Positions 1 to 6,511 of a DNA stretch of 46,337 nucleotides are shown here, piece after piece. The stretch is from NCBI RefSeq assembly GCF_001270745.1, contig NZ_LFXL01000050.1, positions 1 through 46,337 of the forward strand, given 5' to 3'. A program made the translations under genes and the position numbers. The DNA comes from Jiangella muralis (GTDB lineage: Bacteria > Actinomycetota > Actinomycetes > Jiangellales > Jiangellaceae). Every line of letters starts with the position of its first letter. Within the stretch, counting starts at the first letter, position 1. The notes beneath the pieces are model-generated. The model worked only from the letters and a program-made list of their open reading frames with translations, made no database searches and was not told the DNA's origin.

Positions 1-41
1 CGGAGGTCTTCGTCATCGTCCAGCAGGCACGCCGTCCCTAA
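1..41 (+). CDS. possible 3' end of an upstream gene (partial)
   Basis: Bases 3-41 read as an open frame ending EVFVIVQQARRP followed by TAA. In actinobacterial Tad loci the gene before the DUF4244 gene is usually a TadC-like membrane protein, so this could be such a C-terminus, but twelve residues are too few to identify a family. The next gene starts more than 600 bases downstream. Confidence 0.2.
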   Translation, partial: EVFVIVQQARRP

Positions 42-60
42 CGTCCGTGGTCAGTACAGC

Positions 61-410
61 TAGACCGCCGAGCCGCGTGGGCAGTCAGGCCGCGTGGGCC
101 GCCGAGCCGTTCGGGTCGCTGAGGCGCCGGGCCGTTGAGCCGCTGGGCTGGTCGGGCCGTTCTGGTCGGTGGGCCGCCGAACCTCGCGTGGGTCGCCGAG
201 CTGCACGGCGTGCACGTTGAGCACGGCCAGCGTGGCACGGTGTCGGCGTGAAGGCGCGGCCGCAACGGCGCCGAACCCCGCTTGGGTCGCCGAGCCGCCG
301 AGCCGCCGAGCCGTTCGGGTCGCTGAGCCGCCGAGCCGCCGAGCCGCCGAGCCGTTCGGGTCGCTGAGCCGCCGAGCGTCAAGCCGCCGAACCCCCGCGG
401 GGCCGCTGGG
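61..410. repeat. degenerate GC-rich direct repeats
   Basis: The stretch is built from short repeated words around GAGCCGCC. An 18-base unit, GCCGTTCGGGTCGCTGAG, occurs exactly at 106-123, 310-327 and 351-368; the last two copies are 41 bases apart and are separated by further GAGCCGCC units. A second related pair (CGAACCtCGCgTGGGTCGCC against CGAACCcCGCtTGGGTCGCC) lies near 178 and 272. Open frames on both strands here translate to low-complexity Arg/Ala/Pro runs and are not believable genes. The rest of 42-670 holds no gene I can support. Confidence 0.7.
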
Positions 411-526
411 CCGGCGGGCTTCCGCGCCACCGGCGACCTGCTCGGCCACGCAGCTAGGACACCACGCTGCTGGACGGAACCGCTGCCGCGCCATGAGATC
501 GCCGCTGAGCCTGCCCTTGCGCCCCG

Positions 527-564
527 TTGTCCACAGGCCGATCCGATTCCGCTGGTTGTCCCCA
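527..564 (+). other. two DnaA-box-like nonamers
   Basis: TTGTCCACA at 527-535 is identical to the DnaA box form favoured in Streptomyces. A one-mismatch copy, TTGTCCCCA, follows at 556-564, 29 bases later on the same strand. No dnaA, dnaN or dense cluster of boxes is present, so this is not an origin. It could be a minor DnaA-titration or regulatory site, or chance. Confidence 0.25.
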
Positions 565-673
565 AAACCGGATTCGGCGCTGGGATCCGCTCGCCCGGCC
601 GAAGAACCTGGTCGCAGGCCTACAGCTCGTGGGCTCCGCGCCGGCCGGTCGCCGGATTCCAGGGAGGTTCACC

Positions 674-862
674 ATGTCCAAGTTCACCAGCAGGCTCGGT
701 CGGTTGCGCAGCGAGCGCGGCATGACCACCGCCGAATACGCCGTCGGGACGGTCGCGGCGTGCGGCTTCGGCGGCGTCCTCTACAAGTTGCTGACGAGCG
801 AGCCGGTTCAGGCCCTGCTGAACAACGTCATCGAGAAGGCGTTCGGGGTGATCGGCGGATGA
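674..862 (+). CDS. DUF4244 pilin-like small membrane protein
   Basis: 62 residues. A charged N-terminus (RLRSERG) is followed by MTTAEYAVGTVAACGFGGVLYKLL, a single hydrophobic helix preceded by a Thr-Ala-Glu-Tyr signature like that of Flp/Tad pilins, and then a short amphipathic tail. This is the pattern of the DUF4244 family, which in Mycobacterium (Rv3656c) and Streptomyces sits next to tadE-like genes in the Tad locus; it is probably a small pilin-like subunit processed before export. The ATG at 674 has a good ribosome binding site (AGGGAGG, about six bases upstream). Its TGA overlaps the next gene's ATG (ATGA), implying translational coupling. The Tad ATPase and TadB/TadC genes expected upstream are not in this window. 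Confidence 0.85.
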   Translation: MSKFTSRLGRLRSERGMTTAEYAVGTVAACGFGGVLYKLLTSEPVQALLNNVIEKAFGVIGG

Positions 863-1236
863 GCCGCCGGCGACCCGTGGCGCGGGGCGATCCACAGCGC
901 GGCATGGTGACGGCCGAGATCGCGGCTGGGTTCCCTGCCCTCGTGCTGGTGCTGTTCATGGCGATCTGGGCGATCACGATCGCCGTTGGGCATCTGAGGT
1001 GCTCCGACGCCGCTCGCGAGGCGGCTCGGGCGGCGGCTCGTGGCGAGGATCTGGCGGTCGTGCGCGAGGTCGCGGCAGAGTCGGCGCCATCGGGTGCGGA
1101 TGTCGTCATCGACGAGGTCGACGGGACGATCGAGGTCCGGGTCAGCACGCGAATGGCCATGCCCGGTCCGCTGGGCGACACCTTGCCGGCGCCCACCGTG
1201 TCGGGGCACTCGGTCGCACTGGCCGAGGCCGGCTGA
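859..1236 (+). CDS. TadE family protein
   Basis: 125 residues. A basic N-terminus leads into GMVTAEIAAGFPALVLVLFMAI, the TadE-type motif in which a Gly and a following Glu precede one long transmembrane helix; the remainder (residues about 45-125) is a small extracytoplasmic domain. TadE proteins are minor pseudopilins of Flp/Tad pili. The ATG overlaps the stop of the DUF4244 gene, and its own stop overlaps the next start (TGATG), so the three genes form one tight unit matching Rv3656c-Rv3655c-Rv3654c of M. tuberculosis in order. I chose the overlapping ATG because the family's conserved helix then begins near residue 15. Confidence 0.85.
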   Translation: MSRRRPVARGDPQRGMVTAEIAAGFPALVLVLFMAIWAITIAVGHLRCSDAAREAARAAARGEDLAVVREVAAESAPSGADVVIDEVDGTIEVRVSTRMAMPGPLGDTLPAPTVSGHSVALAEAG

Positions 1237-1601
1237 TGCCGGTCCAACGCCGCTCCGGCGAGCGCGGTGCGGGGACGGTACTGATCCTGTCGATCGTGCT
1301 GGCGATCATGGTCGCTGTGCAGGCCGTCGCGGTCTTGGCGGCGGGTCAGTCGGCCCGTCACCGGGCGGCCGCGGCGGCGGATCTTGCTGCGCTGGCGGGA
1401 GCGAACCAGCTGGCGCTCGGCTCGGCCGATCCCTGTGCCGTCGCCGGCCGCATCGCCGACGCCAACGGCGCGACCCTGCGCGACTGCGTCATCGACGGCA
1501 TGGAGGTCGAGGTCCAGGTGCGGGTGCCGACGACGTCCGCGTTGCCGTGGCTGCCGGGTCAGGACCGACGTGCCCGTGCCGGTCCGCCGCGGCCCGGCTG
1601 A
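1236..1601 (+). CDS. Rv3654c-like TadE-related protein of the helicase/secretion neighbourhood
   Basis: 121 residues. After the leader RRSGERGAGTVLILSIVLAIM comes a single membrane helix, then the typical RHRAAAAADLAALAGA segment and a Cys pair (PCAVAG near residue 67, DCVIDG near residue 86). This architecture is that of the 'helicase/secretion neighborhood TadE-like' family, found beside both TadE and a large DEAD/DEAH helicase; that helicase is present here at 3420-5837. The C-terminal tail after residue 105 (GQDRRARAGPPRPG) is low complexity. The start codon overlaps the previous stop. Exact role in the pilus or secretion apparatus is unknown. Confidence 0.8.
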   Translation: MPVQRRSGERGAGTVLILSIVLAIMVAVQAVAVLAAGQSARHRAAAAADLAALAGANQLALGSADPCAVAGRIADANGATLRDCVIDGMEVEVQVRVPTTSALPWLPGQDRRARAGPPRPG

Positions 1602-1753
1602 GGCCCGGACGGCGCAGTCGCTGCGCACGGATCGGCTCGTCCCGCTCGGCGCGGCCGCCGCACGGTGGGCTCGTACGAGGTACGGACGGACGTGGACGAG
1701 GTTGTGGCCGCTTCGCCCACATCGGTCGACGGGTGTAGTGGTCGTGCGTCGGT

Positions 1754-1793
1754 GCGATCTGGGCGTGCGTCGGTATCAGCGCGCCCAGATCGC
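1754..1793. terminator. bidirectional hairpin between convergent genes
   Basis: GCGATCTGGGCG (1754-1765) and CGCCCAGATCGC (1782-1793) form a perfect 12-bp stem with a 16-base loop. It lies between the Tad unit reading right and the EamA gene reading left, where a shared terminator is expected. There is no T-run, as is common in GC-rich actinobacteria. A 10-base direct repeat GTGCGTCGGT (1744-1753 and 1765-1774) surrounds the left arm. Confidence 0.6.
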
Positions 1794-1832
1794 TCGTCAC
1801 GCCGGACCGTCGAGCCTCCCTGTGCGTCCAGG

Positions 1833-2702
1833 TCAGGGCTCGGTGCGGCTCGGACGTTGCTGGGTCGCGCCGAGGCAGGCCGCCACGACGAGGCCGATCG
1901 CGAGCCACTCCTGAACGTGCAGGATCTCGTCCAGCACGAGGAGCCCGACCAGTGCGGCCGCCGCAGGTTCGAGGCTCATCAGGATCCCGAACACCGTCGC
2001 GGGCATGCGACGCAACGCTTCCAATTCGAAGGAGTACGGAATCACCGATGAAAGCAGAGCGATTCCAGCAGCCAGAAGCAGCACCTCGGTCTGCCAGAGG
2101 TCGGATCCGCCGGTCGTCAGGCCGATCGGCGCTACCGCGACCGCGCCCACGACGCTGGCCACGGTCAGTCCGGACGAGCCCGGGAAGCGCTGACCGAGCT
2201 GCTTGCCGAGCAGGATGTACGACGCCCAGCCGACGGCCGCCACCAGCGCGAACAGCACGCCCACCGGATCGATCTCGCCTGACCCGCCGCGAGCCAGCAG
2301 CACGACACCGGTGCCGGCCAGCAGCACCCAGAGCAGGTCGAGCCGGCGTCGCGACAGCGCGACCGCCACCCCGAGCGGCCCGATGAACTCGATGGTGACT
2401 GCGATGCCGAGCGGGATGCGCGAGAAGGACTCGTAGATTGCGATGTTCATCGCGGCCAGCGAGAGCCCGAAGGTGACCGCGAGCCCGAGGTCACCGCGCG
2501 ACGCCCGGCGCAGCGCCGCGCGGACCGCATGTTGAGTGATGGCCGCCAACGCCACGGCCGAGAACGCCAGTCGCAGGAACACGACGGCGGTCGGCGGCAG
2601 CGTGTCGAACAGGCCTTTCGCGAGACCGGCGCCGATCTGCAGCGAGAAGATCCCACCGAGCACCAGCCCGGGAGCGGGAATCGACCCGAGCGGCGACGTC
2701 AC
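1833..2702 (-). CDS. EamA/DMT family exporter (RhtA-like)
   Basis: 289 residues with about ten hydrophobic helices arranged as two EamA repeats (residues about 15-140 and 150-280). Features typical of the RhtA branch are VFLRLAFSAVALA in helix 2, YESFSRIPLGIAVTIEFIGPLGVA in the first half and LEALRRMPATVFGILMSLEPAAAALVG in the second. Family members export amino acids such as threonine or homoserine or small metabolites across the cytoplasmic membrane; the substrate here is unknown. The start is a GTG with no clear ribosome binding site, so a slightly later start is possible. It is monocistronic as far as seen and converges with the Tad unit. Confidence 0.8.
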   Translation of the reverse strand: MTSPLGSIPAPGLVLGGIFSLQIGAGLAKGLFDTLPPTAVVFLRLAFSAVALAAITQHAVRAALRRASRGDLGLAVTFGLSLAAMNIAIYESFSRIPLGIAVTIEFIGPLGVAVALSRRRLDLLWVLLAGTGVVLLARGGSGEIDPVGVLFALVAAVGWASYILLGKQLGQRFPGSSGLTVASVVGAVAVAPIGLTTGGSDLWQTEVLLLAAGIALLSSVIPYSFELEALRRMPATVFGILMSLEPAAAALVGLLVLDEILHVQEWLAIGLVVAACLGATQQRPSRTEP

Positions 2703-2910
2703 GCGGTCAGCCTAGGCGTTGGGCTGACCCACCTCGGCTGACTCATCTCGGCCGAGCGCCGGGGACGTGGCGCCGTGGGTCGTGCAGGCCTGCGGTGCGA
2801 TGCGTAGAGGTGGGCGGTGCGGCACCCGGAGGCGGATGATGCGATGTCCAGAGGTGCGCTGTGGGACGCGGGTGGGCTGGGCTGGGCGAAGGTGCGCGGT
2901 GGGCCGGGCG

Positions 2911-3351
2911 TCAGGAGTTGTCGCGGTCGGCGACCGGCGATCCGGAATCGGCGCGGGCCGGCTCCTGTCGATCGCCGTCTGCGTCTTTGCCGCGACGGTC
3001 TCCGTCTGCGTCACCGTCGGCGCCGGTGGCCTGCCGGCCGCCGTCGGTAGAGGGATGGTCGGCAACGGGGGATCCGTGCGGATCGTCGGCGCGGTCGGCA
3101 CGTCGTTCGAGGTCGCGGATCCGCTTGCGCTGCTTCAGCTCCTTACGCAGCCCGATCCGCAGCAACCACAGGGCGGCCAGCGTCGCCAGGCCGGTGATCA
3201 GACCGGCGATGTACAGACCGGACCCCGACGTCGTGACCTCGGAACCGAGCAGGTCCACGGAAAGCGACTCGCCGGCGCCGGTGAGCACACCGATGGTGAG
3301 CAACAGAGCGAGCAGGAGAACGATCAGTGCGACAGCGACCACGGCGACCAC
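2911..3351 (-). CDS. small membrane protein with charged C-terminal tail
   Basis: 146 residues. Two predicted membrane helices (residues about 2-25 and 46-67) flank a short polar loop, a two-helix arrangement reminiscent of LapA-type proteins. They are followed by a basic coiled stretch (LRKELKQRKRIRDLERRADR) and a long Asp/Gly/Arg/Ala-rich disordered tail. No catalytic motif is seen. The first GTG (3351) directly abuts an AAGGGG sequence; the GTG at 3342, nine bases from it, may be the true start. Function is unknown; the gene lies between the EamA exporter and the large helicase on the same strand. Confidence 0.6.
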   Translation of the reverse strand: MVAVVAVALIVLLLALLLTIGVLTGAGESLSVDLLGSEVTTSGSGLYIAGLITGLATLAALWLLRIGLRKELKQRKRIRDLERRADRADDPHGSPVADHPSTDGGRQATGADGDADGDRRGKDADGDRQEPARADSGSPVADRDNS

Positions 3352-3419
3352 CCCTTCATCGATCCCCCGGAGTCCACCGTAGCGATCACCGGCCCGTCGG
3401 CGGGCGAATCCGGGTCGGG

Positions 3420-5837
3420 TCAGTCGGCCCCGGAGAGCAGCACGTCCAGCAGCCGCACCGCACCGGCTTTGTCGAGCGGTTCGTTACCATTGCCGCACTT
3501 CGGCGACTGCACACACGATGGGCAGCCGTCGCGGCAGGGGCAGGACGCGATCGTGTCACGCGTCGCCGTCAGCCAGGACCGCGCCGCGTGGAAGCCGCGT
3601 TCCGCGAAGCCCGCGCCGCCGGGATGACCGTCGTGCACGAAGACCGTGAGCATGCCGGTGTCCGGATGCAGCAGCGTCGACAGCCCGCCGATGTCCCAGC
3701 GGTCGCAACTGGCCACGAGCGGCAGGATCCCGATCGACGCATGCTCCGCGGCGTGCGCCGCGCCTGGCGCGTCCGCCATCGACACCCCGGCGGCGGCGAT
3801 CACGTCGTCGGGCAGCGTCCACCAGACGGACCGGGTGCGCAGGCGGCGTTCGGGCAGGTCGAGCGGCACCTCGCCGAGCACCGCACCATTGCGCAGCGCC
3901 CGTTTGAGGTATCCGACGACCTGGCTGACCACCTCGACGGTGCCGAAGGCGAGGCGCGCCGACCCCCACTTCTCCGACGCCGACTCCTCCAGCACCCGCA
4001 ATGTGCTGACCTCGCGCGCCGTCGTCGTGTAGTCGGGCGCACCGGGCAATGCCATCGCGACACCGTCGTCGAGGTCCAGGCTCTCGATGACGTAGGTGTC
4101 GCCCTGGTGCACGTAGACGGCGCCTTCGTGGGCGGTCGAGTGCGCCCGGACGCCATCGACGGTGCCGAGCACGCGGCCGGTGCCGGCTTCGACCAGGCTG
4201 ACCAGTCCACCGGAGCCGCGCAAGTCTGCCAGGTCGGTCGGGCGCTCGCGCTTGGTCCAGTGCCAGGTGGTCTCGTCCTTGACCCTTCGCCGCAGCAGCC
4301 GCCGGTGCTCCAGCGTCGCCAGGACGTCGTCGGTCGACGGGCCGAAGATGGCCGCGTCCTGGGTGGTCAGCGGACGTTCGGCCGCGGCGGCGCACAAGTG
4401 CGGCGCCAGCACGTACGGATTGTCCGGGTCCAGCACCGTCTCCTCGACGGGCTGCTCGAAGATCGCCTCCGGGTGCTGGACGAGGTACGAGTCGAGCGGG
4501 TTGTCGCTGGCCACCAGGACGGCGAGGCTTGCCTGACCCGCGCGGCCGGCCCGGCCAGCCTGCTGCCACAGCGACGCCCGCGTCCCCGGCCAACCGGCGA
4601 TCAGGACGGCATCCAGCCCGCTGACGTCGACACCCAGCTCGAGCGCCGTCGTCGCGGCGAGGCCGACCAGCGATCCGTCGTTGAGGGCGGCCTCCAGGGA
4701 CCGGCGCTCGTAGGGGAGATAACCGGCTCGGTACGACGCGACCCGGCTCGGCAGCGACGCGTCCACTTCGGTCAACGCCGACCGCGCGAGCCCGGCGACC
4801 GTCTCGGCGGCACGGCGGGAGCGGACGAACGCGACGGTCCGGGCGTCGGCGATGACGAGATCGGTGAGCAGGTCCGCGGACTCGGCCAGCACGCTCCGCC
4901 GCCGCGCCGTCCCGCCGTCGACCCCCCAGGAACCCGAGTCACCGCCTGGACCGGCGGAGTCACTGGTGACGGCGGCAATCGAGGAACTGACGGTTGTAGG
5001 GCCGGTGCCGACGCTGCGGGTGTTCCGGTTCGTGCCGTCGCCGAGCAGGGGCGGCTCCCAGAGGAGGAACGTCTTCGCGCCGCTGGGCGAGCCGTCCTCG
5101 GTCACGGCCTCGATGGGCAGCATGCCGATGAGCAGCTCGGCGGTGCGGGCCGGGTTCGCCGTCGTCGCGGAGGCGAGCACGAACGTCGGCGTCGAGCCGT
5201 ACATCGCGCAGACGCGCCGCAGCCGCCGTAACACCTGCGCCACGTGGGAGCCGAAGACGCCGCGGTAGCCGTGGCACTCGTCGACCACGACGAACCGCAG
5301 CGACCGGAGGAAGCCGGCCCAGCGGTGGTGCGCCGGCAGCATCGCGTGGTGCAGCATGTCCGGGTTCGTCAGCAGGTACGTCGCATGCGTCCGAGCCACG
5401 TCGCGCAGCTCGATCGGGGTGTCGCCGTCATAGGTGGTGGCCATGACGCCGGGGACGCCGAGCTCGTCGAGCGAGCGCAGCTGGTCGGCGGCCAGCGCCT
5501 TGGTGGGCGAGATGTACAGCGTCGTGCCGCCGAGGCGCCGGCCGGTGCGGGCCGCCGTCAACGCCGGGAGCTGGTAGGCAAGCGACTTGCCCGACGCGGT
5601 GCCGGTGGCGATGACGACGTGCCGCCGGGACCAGGCCAGCGCAGCGGCCTGTGCCTGATGGGCCCAGGGCGCTACGATGCCTGCGGTCATGAAGCGATCG
5701 CGCACGACGGGGTCCACCCAGAGCGGCCACGCGCCGGGCTTGGCGGCCCGGGCGGGTATCGATTCGATGTGCGTGACACGTCCGGTCCGGTGCGGACCGG
5801 TCAGCAGGACATCGAGCAGGTCGTTCGGGCGGGGCAC
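3420..5837 (-). CDS. MrfA/YprA-like DEAD/DEAH-box helicase with C-terminal DUF1998-type cysteine cluster
   Basis: 805 residues. Superfamily-2 motifs occur in order: Walker A in ATGTASGKSLAYQLP (residues about 77-91), the DECH box in VVVDECHGYRG, motif III SATTANP, and motif VI QQAGRAGRAGQ. The C-terminus carries CPCRDGCPSC and a following KCGNGN, the four-cysteine metal-binding signature of the DUF1998 region in Bacillus MrfA (YprA), a helicase involved in mitomycin-lesion repair. M. tuberculosis Rv3649 has the same architecture and a Tad locus near it, as here. A Ser/Gly/Thr-rich insert (residues about 268-318) separates the two RecA-like lobes. The start is GTG. A role in DNA repair is inferred from the family. 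Confidence 0.88.
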   Translation of the reverse strand: MPRPNDLLDVLLTGPHRTGRVTHIESIPARAAKPGAWPLWVDPVVRDRFMTAGIVAPWAHQAQAAALAWSRRHVVIATGTASGKSLAYQLPALTAARTGRRLGGTTLYISPTKALAADQLRSLDELGVPGVMATTYDGDTPIELRDVARTHATYLLTNPDMLHHAMLPAHHRWAGFLRSLRFVVVDECHGYRGVFGSHVAQVLRRLRRVCAMYGSTPTFVLASATTANPARTAELLIGMLPIEAVTEDGSPSGAKTFLLWEPPLLGDGTNRNTRSVGTGPTTVSSSIAAVTSDSAGPGGDSGSWGVDGGTARRRSVLAESADLLTDLVIADARTVAFVRSRRAAETVAGLARSALTEVDASLPSRVASYRAGYLPYERRSLEAALNDGSLVGLAATTALELGVDVSGLDAVLIAGWPGTRASLWQQAGRAGRAGQASLAVLVASDNPLDSYLVQHPEAIFEQPVEETVLDPDNPYVLAPHLCAAAAERPLTTQDAAIFGPSTDDVLATLEHRRLLRRRVKDETTWHWTKRERPTDLADLRGSGGLVSLVEAGTGRVLGTVDGVRAHSTAHEGAVYVHQGDTYVIESLDLDDGVAMALPGAPDYTTTAREVSTLRVLEESASEKWGSARLAFGTVEVVSQVVGYLKRALRNGAVLGEVPLDLPERRLRTRSVWWTLPDDVIAAAGVSMADAPGAAHAAEHASIGILPLVASCDRWDIGGLSTLLHPDTGMLTVFVHDGHPGGAGFAERGFHAARSWLTATRDTIASCPCRDGCPSCVQSPKCGNGNEPLDKAGAVRLLDVLLSGAD

Positions 5838-5926
5838 CTCGTGAGTCTCGCATCATGGTTGAATGCGGATGAGCCCGGCACGCGGTGAGCGCTGTGTGTT
5901 GACCGATGGAGGCATGGAGGATCTGC

Positions 5927-6274
5927 GTGGACCTGTCGTTGTCGACCCGTACCGAGAGCGGCCGCAGCGTGGTCGCGGTCGGTGGTGAGATCGACGTCTA
6001 CACGGCGCCGAGACTGCGCGACCAGCTGGTCGAGCTCGTCGACTCGGGTCACTACCACATCGTCGTTGACATGCGTGAGGTCGAGTTTCTCGACTCGACC
6101 GGGCTCGGCGTCCTCGTCGGCGGCCTCAAGCGGGTCGGCCAGCACGACGGTTCCCTCCGGCTCGTCTGCAACCAGGAGCGGATCCTGAAGATCTTCCGGA
6201 TCACCGGCCTCACGAAGGTCTTCCCGATTCACGAGACGCTCGAGGAGGCCGTGGCCGCCACGGAGACGCCCTGA
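5927..6274 (+). CDS. bldG: anti-sigma factor antagonist BldG (STAS domain)
   Basis: 115 residues, a single STAS domain. [41 protein letters not shown] and [18 protein letters not shown] closely match Streptomyces BldG as I know it. The phosphorylatable serine falls at residue 57 (FLDSTG) with this start, the same number as in S. coelicolor BldG, where phosphorylation switches binding to anti-sigma factors such as ApgA and RshA/UshX; that supports the GTG at 5927. It has GGAGG six bases upstream; an ATG at 5906 lacks a comparable site. The gene is divergent from the helicase with under 90 bases between them. It probably regulates development or stress sigma factors. In Streptomyces an anti-sigma gene usually follows bldG; here the next gene is the pyrophosphatase. 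Confidence 0.92.
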   Translation: MDLSLSTRTESGRSVVAVGGEIDVYTAPRLRDQLVELVDSGHYHIVVDMREVEFLDSTGLGVLVGGLKRVGQHDGSLRLVCNQERILKIFRITGLTKVFPIHETLEEAVAATETP

Positions 6275-6511
6275 GAGGGCTCGCGCAGGCGGCATCGTGT
6301 GGGTACTTTCACACGGTGGTGACGATGTCGGTAGGTGGACCGACGTGAACTTTGGGTCCGGGGCGCTCTAGACTCCGCAGGTCGGTCGGATCCTGCCCAT
6401 CTTGCGGGCCGTCGACACGAACGAGCCGATTCCTGTCAGCGGTCGGTCCAGCGGACCGGGCGCGGACAGCTGTTTCAACGCCCTGCCCGAGGGCGACGTC
6501 AAGGAGGACGA

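Noticed and set aside
106-368. Possible CRISPR array from repeated 18-base units
   Set aside because: Spacing is irregular, the intervals are themselves repetitive and no cas genes are present.
169-858. Reading frames through the 5' repeat field
   Set aside because: Products are repetitive Arg/Ala/Pro/Ser sequences created by GAGCCGCC repeats; only the TadE-like end of the rightward frame from 859 is real.
6296-6313. GTGTG...CACAC inverted repeat after bldG
   Set aside because: Only five paired bases, too short to support a terminator or operator.
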